Shown: positions 1 through 9,121, counted from the first letter of the stretch. The stretch is 64,000 nt of DNA from an uncultured Pseudohongiella sp. (GCA_951812965.1 OX638341.1:2524438-2588437), one strand, 5' to 3'. Made by a program: numbers and translations. Notes: generated by a model not told the origin, from the letters alone.

Positions 1-1
1 C

Positions 2-130
2 GTCATCCAGCAATTCGCCTTCATGCGGATCAACCGCGACGGCCTGAAGAAATCCGACCGCTCCCGTTACGAAAAAATGATAGTCCGCTGCATGTTCGGC
101 AACATCAACGCCTCCCGAAACTCGGCTTGA
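2..130 (+). CDS. 3' end of an unrecognised protein (5' partial)
   Basis: An open frame enters from the window edge and ends at TGA 128-130, giving 42 residues rich in Arg, Lys and Asn and ending in NINASRNSA. I do not recognise the family. The stop lies 9 bases before the ABC ATPase start, so it could be the last codons of an upstream gene in the same operon or an accidental frame. The last 24 coding bases (103-126) are nearly identical to a segment at 4821-4844 that, read on the minus strand, is the translation-start region of a BrnA-like gene, which makes a rearranged remnant possible. Confidence 0.35.
   Translation, partial: VIQQFAFMRINRDGLKKSDRSRYEKMIVRCMFGNINASRNSA
103..126. repeat. 24-bp repeat, copy 1 (pairs with 4821-4844)
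   Basis: The 24 bases here match 4821-4844 at 23 positions. On the minus strand both copies read as a purine-rich ribosome-binding site followed by GTTGATG. At 4821 this ATG starts a BrnA-like antitoxin; here it opens only a 12-codon frame. The pair flanks the whole ABC-transporter block in the same orientation. Confidence 0.6.
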
Positions 131-139
131 AGGGAAAAC

Positions 140-838
140 ATGATTCTGAATCTGGAAGGTATGGTAAAAAAATTTCGCACCGAAGAAGTCGAAACCACGG
201 CTCTTGATGAAGTCGATCTGAAAGTTGGCCGAGGCGAATTTGCTTGCATCATGGGCCCATCCGGCTGCGGCAAATCTACCCTGCTGCACATTCTCGGCCT
301 CATAGATAATCCTGATAGCGGCAAGTACTGGTTTCTGGATGAGGAAGTATCCTCTTATACCGAACGACAACGTGCCAATCTACGAAAGCAGAATATTGGT
401 TTCGTTTTTCAGAGTTTCAATCTGATTGATGAACTCACCGTATATGAAAACGTTGAGTTGCCACTTGTCTATACCAGGATTCAATCGGCGGAACGCAAGC
501 GAAAAGTGGAAGCCGTACTGGAAAAAATGAATATGACCCATCGCAGGAATCACTTTCCCCAGCAGTTGTCCGGTGGTCAGCAACAACGAACTGCGGTCGC
601 TCGCGCAATTATCAATCAGCCCAGTTTGATACTTGCCGACGAACCCACAGGCAATCTCGATAGCGAACATGGCAAGGAAGTTATGAAGCTCCTGGCCGGA
701 TTGAATGAGGAAGGCACGACCATCGTTATGGTTACTCACTCTCCGGAAGACGCGGCCGTCGGCAAACGCATCGTGCAGATGCTGGATGGAAGAATTATCA
801 GCGATGGCGAGAATACGGAGAGAACCGTATTTGCTTGA
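140..838 (+). CDS. ABC transporter ATP-binding protein (LolD/MacB-type)
   Basis: This 232-residue cytoplasmic nucleotide-binding subunit powers the permease encoded two genes downstream. Walker A GPSGCGKST is at residues 39-47, the signature LSGGQQQR at 143-150, Walker B LILADEPT at 163-170, and the H-loop His at 200. Length and motifs fit the LolD/FtsE/MacB family, whose members work in mechanotransmission rather than classic substrate transport. The ATG is preceded by AAGGGA. With the following HlyD-like adaptor and FtsX-type permease it forms a MacAB-like tripartite system. The substrate cannot be read from sequence; peptide, antibiotic or lipoprotein export are the usual options. Confidence 0.93.
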   Translation: MILNLEGMVKKFRTEEVETTALDEVDLKVGRGEFACIMGPSGCGKSTLLHILGLIDNPDSGKYWFLDEEVSSYTERQRANLRKQNIGFVFQSFNLIDELTVYENVELPLVYTRIQSAERKRKVEAVLEKMNMTHRRNHFPQQLSGGQQQRTAVARAIINQPSLILADEPTGNLDSEHGKEVMKLLAGLNEEGTTIVMVTHSPEDAAVGKRIVQMLDGRIISDGENTERTVFA

Positions 839-868
839 TCCCGTTGCAAGAACGTGTAAATTATTGAT

Positions 869-2128
869 ATGGCTATGGATAAAGCGATAGAGAAGAAAAA
901 ACTCGCGATTTGGCAGTGGGCGTTGATCGTCACGCTGATCGCGGCTGCCGGTTGGTATCTCTACCAGTTATTGTCGGATGCATCCATTCGCACCTATCGT
1001 GTGCCCCTGGAGCAACTCATCATATCGGATGTTGAATACGGCGCCTTCGAAGACCTGATTCCGATCCGTGGCACGATCCAGCCTTTCCAATCCGTATTTC
1101 TCGACGCTGTAATCGGCGGTGTCGTCGAAGAAGTGTTCGTGGAGGAGGGTGGTTTCGTCGAAGCAGGCACGCCACTCGTGCAATTGACCAACACCTCGGT
1201 CCGATTGAATGCGGCTCAGGCCGATGCGGGAACGACGGAACAACTGAATTTCCTGAACAATCTGACGACCGGATTCGAGTATTCCAGGCTGGACACCGAA
1301 CGCCAGATTATAGACACGGAATATCGCATTATCACCTTGAAGCGCCAGAAGGAGCGTTACGAAAGATTGATCGACGACAGCCTGATTTCGGAGGAAGAGT
1401 ACGAAGCGATTATCGATGAGTTGGTGTATCAGGAGAAAGTTCTCGCCAATTTGAAGGCATCTCAACAAGTGCAAAATGAAGAACGGGAAGTTCGACTCAC
1501 TCAGATACAGGAACAGATCGCAATGCTGGAGGAAAATCTGCAAATCTCCCAGACCAGCTTCGATAGCTTACTCGTGCGGGCGCCTATTTCCGGACAACTC
1601 ACATCATTTCCGGTAGAAATCGGTGAGAGTAAACAGAACGGCCAGCGCCTGGGGCAGATCGATGTGATCGACCAGTACAAGGTAGTGGCTCAAATCGATG
1701 AGTACTACGTGTCACGAGTGATCGCCGGACAGGATGCGACCTTCAGTCTGGCAGGTGTCGAATTCGGCGCCAGCGTGGCAAAGGTATATCCGGAAATAAC
1801 CGATGGGACCTTCGAGGTCGACTTGATATTCCAGGGCATGTCGCCGACTAACCTCCGCCGTGGTCAGACCCTGCAAATGGAACTCACTTTGGGCAATCCC
1901 GTGGAGTCCCTGTTACTGCCATTGGGCGGCTTTATCCAGGATACCGGGGGCAACTGGGTCTTCGTTCTCGACGCCAACGGAGAATTTGCCACACGCCGGG
2001 ACATTCGGACCGGCCGCCGTAACAACCGTTACGTCGAAGTCAGGGAAGGACTTCAGCAGGGAGAGCGCGTAGTCACGTCCAGCTACAGTCAGATGGAAGA
2101 CATGGAGCGCATACAGTTAACTCAATAG
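869..2128 (+). CDS. HlyD/MacA-family periplasmic adaptor subunit
   Basis: A 419-residue membrane-fusion protein with one N-terminal membrane anchor (about residues 13-34), then a biotinyl-lipoyl-like half motif (VVEEVFVEEGGFVEAGTPL), a long alpha-helical hairpin rich in Glu and Gln (about 120-235) and a beta-barrel/membrane-proximal region to the C terminus. Such adaptors link an inner-membrane ABC permease to an outer-membrane TolC-like duct. It lies 30 bases after the ATPase and 10 before the permease, so the three genes are one operon. No TolC gene is present in the window, so the exit duct would be encoded elsewhere. Confidence 0.88.
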   Translation: MAMDKAIEKKKLAIWQWALIVTLIAAAGWYLYQLLSDASIRTYRVPLEQLIISDVEYGAFEDLIPIRGTIQPFQSVFLDAVIGGVVEEVFVEEGGFVEAGTPLVQLTNTSVRLNAAQADAGTTEQLNFLNNLTTGFEYSRLDTERQIIDTEYRIITLKRQKERYERLIDDSLISEEEYEAIIDELVYQEKVLANLKASQQVQNEEREVRLTQIQEQIAMLEENLQISQTSFDSLLVRAPISGQLTSFPVEIGESKQNGQRLGQIDVIDQYKVVAQIDEYYVSRVIAGQDATFSLAGVEFGASVAKVYPEITDGTFEVDLIFQGMSPTNLRRGQTLQMELTLGNPVESLLLPLGGFIQDTGGNWVFVLDANGEFATRRDIRTGRRNNRYVEVREGLQQGERVVTSSYSQMEDMERIQLTQ

Positions 2129-2138
2129 AGTCAAGCAA

Positions 2139-4577
2139 TTGAATGCATACTACTTGAGAAACGGCTTCCGGACGCTGTTGAAGAGCAAACTTGTCTCTTT
2201 CATTAGTATCGTCGGGCTGAGTGCAGGAATCTGCGCAGCATTGCTCATCGGGATATATATTGACGATGAATTGAGCTATGACCGGTGGCTACCGGAGCAC
2301 GAAAAGATATTTCGGTTGCAATTGTCATCCATCAATTCAGACACAACTTTCAGAAGAAGTTTTCTCCCATCAGACACCGGGCTGTGGCTTCGTCAAGACT
2401 ATCCCCAGATCGAAGCGGTAACTCGCATAAATCCTTCGAGAGAAATTGTCAGCAAAGACAATGAATCGTATACAGAAGTGGTTTACTGGGCGGATTCCAA
2501 TTATTTTGAGATATTCCAATTTCCTACCATAGCCGGATTACTGGAAACGGCTCTGGAACAGCCAGACAGCCTGGTCATCAACGCGTCGATCGCCGAAAAA
2601 TATTTCGGAAATACAAGTCCGTTAGGCCAGGTATTGATAGTCAACAACGATCACCCGATGGTGGTGCGGGCGGTGATTGTCGATATCCCTTCCAATACGC
2701 ATTTGCGGCCTGCGATTATTGCCTCTGGAGGCAGTAGTTCTTCACCGCTTTTGGAACAGGATAGAAATCCACTTACAGATTCGTTCGGCCGCAAGGTGTG
2801 GTCAAATCTAACTTATCTGAAACTGCCTGATGGAATCTCTCCTGATTCTATCGAGAGCGATCTACCTGCGATGCTGGATCGGCGTTTACCGCGGGAAACC
2901 GGTAGAAGAAATAGCGAAATTTACGGACTGGAACTCGTCTCGATGGCCGATATACATTTAAGCGGGCCGGACTCCAGCCAACGCTCGATGGATTTCCGGA
3001 ACATCTACTCGGTAGCTGCGATAGCCTTGCTTATAATAGTGGCGGCAGCTATCAATTTTATCAATCTTCACGCAACGAAAAATGCAAGGAAGACCCATGA
3101 AATTGCAATTCGAAAAACATTGGGGGCTGGGAGAAAAGAACTGACCTGGCAGTTCATGCATGAATCAGTGGCCGTTATACTATTGGCGACTGTGTTGGCA
3201 GCACTGGCAGCGACTTTGATACTGCCAGTATTTAACAACTATTTGTCTCGAACAATTGAGTTTTCTGGCTTTGTCAGTCCAATTCTGATTATCGGCGTTC
3301 TTATCACGATTATTGCGGCTAGCGCGCTATCTGGAATTTATCAATCTTCTCTCCTCGCTCACACATCGCCTGCCCGGGATTTTCGCAGGAATAATCCGGG
3401 AAAGGGCGAGAAGGCGCGCAATCTGCTATCGATGGTCCAGTTTGCAATTTTGACAAGCCTGGTGATCGGGACCATGGCGATATTCCTGCAAGTAAGTTTT
3501 GCGGTTGGTGAAGCCTTGCGGCTAGACACCGATCCCGTGGTAATTATTCGTACTTCCTGCGAGAGTCCGATAAAGCAAGCGCTGGAAGAATTGCCTGGTG
3601 TACTGGACGTATCGTGCACGGGGGATTTGGCTCAGCAAGGTTTGGGGTCTTCTTCAGGCATTGCGGTCAAAGCAGATGTAAGCCATTACACTGGTATCAG
3701 GTATTCGCCCATAGATACAAGATATTTTGACCTTTACCAGATTGAACTGATTGCGGGGCGTGGGTTTTCCGATGAAAGACCAACCGACAGATCTCCTGAA
3801 AATAATCAGTGGCTCGTCCCCGAGCCCATAATTATTACTGAATCTGCATCAAGAGCGCTGGGTTTTGATTCAGCCCAGAACTCGATCGGTCAGGTATTAT
3901 CGTGGGATCGCCTCCATCGACTACCAGACATATTTACCGGCGAGCATGACGCCGAGGTAATTGGAGTAATCGAGGACTTGCAGATCGGATCGGTGAGGTC
4001 TGATCTGCGAATTGCCGCATTTTTCTACGATCCAGGACAATGGTTTCAGGCTAGTGTTAAAATTTCTGGCGAGTATATACCTGAGACTTTGGAAGAAATT
4101 GATCAGGCATGGAGAAATATTGGTGACGGTGGTCCTGTACAGCTCCAATTTTTCGATGCAATGATCGAGAGTATGTATCGATCCGTAATCCGTCAAAGAG
4201 ATTTGTTATCTGTATACGCGAGCGTTGCAGTTTTTATCGCGATTCTGGGACTGGTAGGGCTGGCCGCTCATATTGTTCAAGAGCGGACCAAGGAAATCGG
4301 CATTCGTAAAGTAGTAGGGGCAAGCCGCACCGAAATTGTAACCCTACTTTTATGGCAATTTTCCAAACCAGTTCTCCTTTCCAATCTATTGGCCTGGCCA
4401 GTTGCCTATTACTATCTCAATCAATGGTTGTCTGGTTTCGCACGCCATATCGATCTTCAATGGTGGATATTCCTGGGAGCAAGTTCAGTAACTCTATCCA
4501 TCGCTCTCCTCACCGTATTCAGTCATGCATACCATGCTTCCGGCATAAATCCAGTGAACGCTCTCCGATACGAGTAA
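2139..4577 (+). CDS. FtsX/MacB-type ABC transporter permease, two-module
   Basis: An 812-residue permease made of two FtsX-like halves. Each has a membrane helix, a MacB-PCD-like periplasmic domain and a three-helix membrane bundle, with bundles at about residues 285-425 and 690-812. The motifs ARKTHEIAIRKTLGAGR and ERTKEIGIRKVVGASR are the coupling segments that contact the ATPase. The start is TTG at 2139, 10 bases after the adaptor stop; no in-frame ATG fits the first membrane helix. Base composition looks more AT-rich than most of the window, suggesting recent acquisition. This double-module form is commoner in Bacteroidetes and Acidobacteria than the single-module E. coli MacB. Confidence 0.87.
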   Translation: MNAYYLRNGFRTLLKSKLVSFISIVGLSAGICAALLIGIYIDDELSYDRWLPEHEKIFRLQLSSINSDTTFRRSFLPSDTGLWLRQDYPQIEAVTRINPSREIVSKDNESYTEVVYWADSNYFEIFQFPTIAGLLETALEQPDSLVINASIAEKYFGNTSPLGQVLIVNNDHPMVVRAVIVDIPSNTHLRPAIIASGGSSSSPLLEQDRNPLTDSFGRKVWSNLTYLKLPDGISPDSIESDLPAMLDRRLPRETGRRNSEIYGLELVSMADIHLSGPDSSQRSMDFRNIYSVAAIALLIIVAAAINFINLHATKNARKTHEIAIRKTLGAGRKELTWQFMHESVAVILLATVLAALAATLILPVFNNYLSRTIEFSGFVSPILIIGVLITIIAASALSGIYQSSLLAHTSPARDFRRNNPGKGEKARNLLSMVQFAILTSLVIGTMAIFLQVSFAVGEALRLDTDPVVIIRTSCESPIKQALEELPGVLDVSCTGDLAQQGLGSSSGIAVKADVSHYTGIRYSPIDTRYFDLYQIELIAGRGFSDERPTDRSPENNQWLVPEPIIITESASRALGFDSAQNSIGQVLSWDRLHRLPDIFTGEHDAEVIGVIEDLQIGSVRSDLRIAAFFYDPGQWFQASVKISGEYIPETLEEIDQAWRNIGDGGPVQLQFFDAMIESMYRSVIRQRDLLSVYASVAVFIAILGLVGLAAHIVQERTKEIGIRKVVGASRTEIVTLLLWQFSKPVLLSNLLAWPVAYYYLNQWLSGFARHIDLQWWIFLGASSVTLSIALLTVFSHAYHASGINPVNALRYE

Positions 4578-4595
4578 TCCCGAACGGCTGTCTTA

Positions 4596-4823
4596 TCAGT
4601 TTGCTTTGATCCAGTCACACAAAGACTCGTCGATTCGAGTCTGCTATCCGGGACCTCCAGCCTTGAAATGATCAATTACTTCCTGAGACAAACGGATGGA
4701 GATTGACTTCTTGGGATTCTGCAAAAGTGGACGACCGCGACGGACAGGCACTTTGGCAAATTTCTCTGGCCAGCCGTCTTTCGATAAATCTGGCGCGGTA
4801 TCGGGATCGAAATCTCGGTTCAT
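4596..4823 (-). pseudogene. BrnA-like antitoxin gene interrupted by an amber codon
   Basis: From ATG at 4823 the frame encodes MNRDFDPDTAPDLSKDGWPE, a basic stretch, then KKSISIRLSQEVIDHFKAGG, typical of the ribbon-helix-helix part of BrnA antitoxins. The frame stops at TAG (4644-4646) directly after GGPG. Beyond it, in the same frame, QTRIDESLCDWIKAN continues to TGA at 4596-4598. Intact relatives have GWQTRINEAL at this place, so a single TGG to TAG change explains the break. GGGAGG lies 6 bases before the start. No BrnT toxin gene lies next to it, so it appears to be an orphan relic; the intact pair is at 35466-36033. Confidence 0.7.
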
Positions 4824-4844
4824 CAACGCCTCCCGAAATTCGGC
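4821..4844. repeat. 24-bp repeat, copy 2
   Basis: Covers the ribosome-binding site and start codon of the broken BrnA-like gene on the minus strand. It differs from the copy at 103-126 at one base. Confidence 0.6.
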
Positions 4845-4886
4845 GTAACTTTTGGGCTACCGACCACTGTCACGGCTAAAGCGGAT

Positions 4887-5267
4887 TCATACTGCCGTTT
4901 GATCCGCATCGTTCGGCATGCCCAATTCTTTCGGCGAGACGCCGGCATCGGGGAGCGGGCCAACGTTGGACAGCAGGCTGAGGATAATCGCCAGAGTGGC
5001 AACCTGCATGCCTATAATCGCCAGCGCGGAGCCCATCATGATGACCACGAGGGATTTATGCGACTTCGCCGCGTCCTCACGCACTTTGGCGAACTCCGTA
5101 TCCACGGCGCCGAAGCGCCGGTCTAGTTCGGCGGTCAAGTATTCTTTGGTCACCAGGTTTTGCATGGCGTCGCTCATGACTTCGACAACGGATTCCGCCT
5201 GTTTCCCGGGCATCCCCGAATTCTCCAGTTTCCGGCTTGCAGCCAAAGTGTCAAGCATTGCGTCCAT
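4887..5267 (-). CDS. Small coiled-coil protein with C-terminal membrane helix (DUF1640-like)
   Basis: A 126-residue protein. The first 30 residues contain SGMPGKQAESVVEVMSDAM, followed by LVTKEYLTAELDRRF and a predicted coiled coil (about 44-72), then a hydrophobic helix (about 73-100) and a short polar tail. This layout matches the DUF1640/CCDC90-type family of bacterial coiled-coil membrane proteins, whose role is not established. The frame is open further upstream, but ATG 5267 has a strong GGGAGAGG site and a family-like N terminus. It is divergent from the coiled-coil gene at 5513, with 245 bases between them that probably hold both promoters. Confidence 0.7.
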   Translation of the reverse strand: MDAMLDTLAASRKLENSGMPGKQAESVVEVMSDAMQNLVTKEYLTAELDRRFGAVDTEFAKVREDAAKSHKSLVVIMMGSALAIIGMQVATLAIILSLLSNVGPLPDAGVSPKELGMPNDADQTAV

Positions 5268-5512
5268 TTTCCTCTCCCTGATCCTGTGAATGGCGGAAAG
5301 AGCGGCCATCCGATTCCGAGCGCCCGCAGCTCCTGGATTGAATATAGCCGCACGCTGCTGAAACGCCTCGTTTTCGGGAAAAATAATTGGACCGGTCCCT
5401 GAGGAAGACCCGGTTCGGCTCGGCGCCAAACTATTTTTCCCGTTTTCTAGGTATATCCAGCGACCTGTGTCTAAATTGTTTTGCGGTGAAAACACACGCA
5501 AGGAGTTAGTCA

Positions 5513-5860
5513 ATGGAAACCGCGATTACGATTCTCAAGCAACATGGACCTACCGGGGCCGTACTTGTGCTGGGGCTATTTATGCATGGCTCGATTCAGG
5601 GCCTGGACGAAAGAATCCTGGGCCTGGACCAGAAAATTCAGGGCCTGGACGGGCAAATTCAGGAACTCCGAATCGACATGGCGGAAGAGTTCAAAGCCGT
5701 GAGGTCCGAGATGGCGGCGGCCGATCAGTCGATTCGGTCCGAGATGGCGGAGGGGTTTCAAGCCGTGCGATCGGACATATCCGATCTGGGCGAGCGTATG
5801 GCCCGGGTGGAGACCAGGGTGGAGGGTATAGAAGAAAGGCTCGACAGGGATTCCGAGTAA
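5513..5860 (+). CDS. Small coiled-coil protein with internal repeats
   Basis: A 115-residue protein with a short hydrophobic N-terminal segment (about 13-27) followed almost wholly by heptad coiled coil. Two sets of internal repeats are visible: three units of the form GLDxxIxGLDQKI (about 30-50), and FKAVRSEMA, SIRSEMAEG, FQAVRSDIS (about 60-90). AAGGAG lies 9 bases before the ATG. It resembles phage-tail-fibre or tropomyosin-like coiled-coil proteins only through the heptads. Its arrangement, a membrane segment plus a coiled coil divergent from another such gene, suggests the two proteins may interact. Function is unknown. Confidence 0.7.
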   Translation: METAITILKQHGPTGAVLVLGLFMHGSIQGLDERILGLDQKIQGLDGQIQELRIDMAEEFKAVRSEMAAADQSIRSEMAEGFQAVRSDISDLGERMARVETRVEGIEERLDRDSE

Positions 5861-5912
5861 CTCTTGGCGAATATGTCCCCTGGGGCTATCCAGTCCGCGC
5901 GGCAGATCGACC

Positions 5913-7496
5913 TTAGTACTTCGTCGTCGGTAGCCAGATGTCGGCGTATTCCATGGCTCCTTCGAGTTTTTCGTCGATCTCCGGGTCGCTTTCGCCTCGG
6001 GCGAGCAGAGCTTGCTGGATGCCCCAGAGCGCCCAGATGTTGTTCGGGTGCTCGCTGAGGTCCTGACGGTATTCGTCGAGGGCGCTGTCGAAGGATTCCA
6101 TTTCGAGATAGAGGGCGCCCAGCCAGTGGCGGGGGGAGAAGGGCAGCGGTTCGGGTTCGTCGTAGTTCAGATTGTCGTAATAAGCCGCCGCTTGCTGGAA
6201 GGCGCCGAGGGCGGCTTCGCGGTTTTCTTCGGTCCAGAAGATCTCGCCTTCGAGGATGTGCGCCATCGCACCGATTATGTCTTTGCCGTCGTGGAAGCGG
6301 AAGCGTGATGTGCTGGTGGCGGCCAGTTCCTTGAGTTCTTCGGTGGTTTCCCGCGCGCGCTCGACGTCGCCGAGCTTGAGCGCCGCGTAACCGTGGGAGA
6401 AATCGAACATGGCGCGGTTTACCTCTCCGGCCGGAGGCTCGGTGATTTCGGGAATCTCTTCGAAGCGGCCAAAGCGCACCAGAGCCAGGGTCAGCATCGC
6501 GGTATTGTTGTTCAGGCCGGCCAGGTCGCGCGCTGCCTGCAATGAAGCGGCGCTTTCCCCGCCCATGGAACCGGCGTAGTACAGCATGGTCAGATTGTGT
6601 GTGGCGTAGGTGGATACGCCGAGGTTGTAGGCCGCTTTCTGGTCCGACAGCCAGGCTTTCGTATTGGCGCGTACCGCGTCGTGCCACAGGCCCATTTCGT
6701 TCCAGGTATGGCTCGGCATATGGTTGATATGGCTTGAGCCGGGGATGGTGTCACCGAGGTAACGAGCGCAAGGGGCCGCGAGTTCCGGCGTCGGGGTGGA
6801 TTCCGATGCGTGTACGAGCAGATGGCAGGCGCCTGGATGGTCTATTTTCCGGTCGAGCACCGAAAGCAGCACGTTGTGCAAGCGGACAGTGTTCGGGTTT
6901 TCCAGCGAGCGATAGCCGCGCCGCTCTTCGAGCAGGAACAGGGAGTCGCCGTACAGCGTGACGATATCGAGATCGTCCGGATATTTCGCGGCCAGATCCG
7001 CCATGGCGTCCCGGTAGATTTCATCTTGTACCCGGCGGTTTTCCGGGTCGTAGTCCTCGATGTAGCGCACCTGGATCGCCCGGATCATGTCGGCTTCCTT
7101 CGGGCTGGCGTTATCGATCAGTTCCATGGCCTTACGCGCCGCGGCAAGGGCGCGAGGTCCTTCGGCGGTGGTCATGGCGCCATTGAGATACGACCCCCAG
7201 GCCCAGGCTTCGCCCCAATAGCAGATAGCGCAATCCGGGTCTTCCTGCCAGGAAGCGCGGAAGGAACGCACGGCCTCGGTCTTGGCGAAGCCGTACATGA
7301 GCTGGAATCCCTGGTTGAAATAGCGCTGGGCCAGTTCGTTTTCCGAGGAAATCGGGTAGTTGAGATCTCCCGTTACCTCTTCGAGCAGCGGCATGGGTTC
7401 ACTGAAAATCGGCGGGTATTCGACTTCCTGGGCGGTAACGGAAGCCTGGAACGCAATTCCGGCAATCAGGTTTAGCGCGATGAGAGAATTTTTCAT
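5913..7496 (-). CDS. Secreted tetratricopeptide-repeat protein
   Basis: A 527-residue protein starting with a signal peptide (about residues 1-22, cleavage near VTAQE), then repeated helix pairs of TPR type. Conserved pieces include YWGEAWAWGSYLNG, HPGACHLLVHASES and HINHMPSHTWNEMGLW. The His-rich segments are characteristic of a family of uncharacterised TPR proteins in environmental Proteobacteria. AAGGAG precedes the ATG by 6 bases. It is the last gene of the leftward run argD, epoxide hydrolase, abgT, this gene. No enzymatic motif is certain; a periplasmic scaffold role is a guess. Confidence 0.75.
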   Translation of the reverse strand: MKNSLIALNLIAGIAFQASVTAQEVEYPPIFSEPMPLLEEVTGDLNYPISSENELAQRYFNQGFQLMYGFAKTEAVRSFRASWQEDPDCAICYWGEAWAWGSYLNGAMTTAEGPRALAAARKAMELIDNASPKEADMIRAIQVRYIEDYDPENRRVQDEIYRDAMADLAAKYPDDLDIVTLYGDSLFLLEERRGYRSLENPNTVRLHNVLLSVLDRKIDHPGACHLLVHASESTPTPELAAPCARYLGDTIPGSSHINHMPSHTWNEMGLWHDAVRANTKAWLSDQKAAYNLGVSTYATHNLTMLYYAGSMGGESAASLQAARDLAGLNNNTAMLTLALVRFGRFEEIPEITEPPAGEVNRAMFDFSHGYAALKLGDVERARETTEELKELAATSTSRFRFHDGKDIIGAMAHILEGEIFWTEENREAALGAFQQAAAYYDNLNYDEPEPLPFSPRHWLGALYLEMESFDSALDEYRQDLSEHPNNIWALWGIQQALLARGESDPEIDEKLEGAMEYADIWLPTTKY

Positions 7497-7540
7497 GCCA
7501 ACTCCTTAATTCTTCGAATCTTTGAAAGCATATCACCAGA

Positions 7541-9121
7541 TCAGGGCATGGTGAACGAAACGGGCGCGGCCGGACCGAGCGGCAAGCCCAGGAACACCCA
7601 GAGGATCGTCAACACCAATCCCGCGAGCAGCAGGAATATGGAATAGGGCAACATCGTCGCCACCAGGCTGCCGAGGCCGAAGTCCTTCTGCCAACGCTGG
7701 GCGAACACCAGCACCAGCGGGAAGTAGGGCATCAGCGGCGTGATGATATTGGTGGCGCTGTCGCCGACGCGATACGCCGCGGTGCTCATCTCCGGCGAAA
7801 TGCCGACGAGCATCAGCATCGGCACGAGAACCGGCGCGAGCAAGGCCCACTTGGCGCTGGCCGAGCCGATGAAAAGATTGAGGATCGCGCCGAAGATGAT
7901 GATCGACGCCATAAGCAGCGTATCGGGCATGTTCGAACTTTCGAGCACGGCGGCGCCTTGAATCGCGAAGATCAGGCCTAGGTTCGACCAGTTGAACATG
8001 GCGACGAAATGCGCCGCCGCGAAGGACAGCACGAGATAATAGGCCATATCGCTCATGGCGCCTTGCATCATGGCGATCAGATCGCGGTGATTCTTTACCG
8101 TTCCCGCCGCTGCGCCGTAAGCCCAGCCCGCCGCCAGGAAAATGACGAAAAAGCCCGCGACCAGGGACTGGAACAGGGGATTCAGGCGTCCTTCGGGAGG
8201 TGCGGACTCATCGATCAGCGGCGTGCCGGGGCCGATGCACAGGAATACCCAGAGCGCGATTACGGCCAGGATGGCCCAACCGGCGCGTTTCAGGCCCGCC
8301 CGTTCGATATCGCTGATGCCAGTGTCAGAATCCTTGACGATGCCCGCGCTGCTGCTTTCCATGGGCCCATCGCCCAGGGGAGCCAAACGCGGTTCGATGA
8401 CGCGGTCGGTGATGTACCAGATGACCGGCAGGAACACAAAAGTCATGGCGATGATGAAATAGGCGTTGCCGGCAATATTGGCGTCCCAGGTCGGCAGAAT
8501 CGTCTCCGCGGCCGCTTCGGTGATGCCGAACAGCAGGGCGTCGAGCTGTCCGGGCAGCAGATTGGCGGAAAAGCCGCCGGAAACGCCGGCGAACGCGGCG
8601 GCGATACCGGCGACGGGGTGTCTGCCCGCGGCCGCGAAAATCACTCCGGCAAGCGGAATCAGCACGACGTAGGCGGCGTCCGCGGCGAGATTGCCGAGCA
8701 TGCCGACCAGCGCCACCGCGGGAGTCAGCAATAACCTGGGTACATTGCTCACCGCCGCGCTCATGGCCGTGCCGAGCAGGCCCGAACGTTCGGCCACACC
8801 GGCGCCGAGCATGACGATCAATACATAGCCGAGCGGATGGAAACTCGTAAAAGTCACCGGCATCTCGACCAGCAGCCGCCTGATGTTGTCCGCGGATAAC
8901 AGGCTTTCGGCCTGGATCACCACGGCGTTGCCGGCCGCGTCGACCTGGGTCGGATGCAGGGCGAAGGTCCCCATGGCGGCGGCGATCACGCTGATGGCGA
9001 TGACCGCCAGGATGCAATACAGGAAGATGACGACCGGATCCGGGAGGCGATTGCCGGCGCGTTCGATCCGGCCGAGAATGCCGCCGGTCCTGTTGTTATC
9101 GGTGATGGAATCAGTCGTCAT
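7541..9121 (-). CDS. abgT: AbgT family transporter
   Basis: A 526-residue inner-membrane protein with about 11-13 hydrophobic helices. The N-terminal ERAGNRLPDPVVIF, the GNLAADAAYVVLIPLAG loop and the C-terminal GDSATNIITPLMPYFPL are hallmarks of the AbgT family, which imports p-aminobenzoyl-glutamate or, in the studied MtrF and YdaH, exports sulfonamides and p-aminobenzoate by proton antiport. ATG 9121 has AAGGAG 6 bases upstream; an open frame six codons longer lacks such a site. It is linked to an epoxide hydrolase and a TPR protein, which does not reveal the substrate. The symbol marks the family, not the E. coli orthologue. Confidence 0.85.
   Translation of the reverse strand: MTTDSITDNNRTGGILGRIERAGNRLPDPVVIFLYCILAVIAISVIAAAMGTFALHPTQVDAAGNAVVIQAESLLSADNIRRLLVEMPVTFTSFHPLGYVLIVMLGAGVAERSGLLGTAMSAAVSNVPRLLLTPAVALVGMLGNLAADAAYVVLIPLAGVIFAAAGRHPVAGIAAAFAGVSGGFSANLLPGQLDALLFGITEAAAETILPTWDANIAGNAYFIIAMTFVFLPVIWYITDRVIEPRLAPLGDGPMESSSAGIVKDSDTGISDIERAGLKRAGWAILAVIALWVFLCIGPGTPLIDESAPPEGRLNPLFQSLVAGFFVIFLAAGWAYGAAAGTVKNHRDLIAMMQGAMSDMAYYLVLSFAAAHFVAMFNWSNLGLIFAIQGAAVLESSNMPDTLLMASIIIFGAILNLFIGSASAKWALLAPVLVPMLMLVGISPEMSTAAYRVGDSATNIITPLMPYFPLVLVFAQRWQKDFGLGSLVATMLPYSIFLLLAGLVLTILWVFLGLPLGPAAPVSFTMP

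Noticed and set aside
5758-6687. 309-codon minus-strand open frame overlapping the TPR protein gene
   Set aside because: Arg/Pro-rich composition typical of a wrong frame in GC-rich DNA; the overlapping frame has a signal peptide, TPR motifs and a ribosome site.
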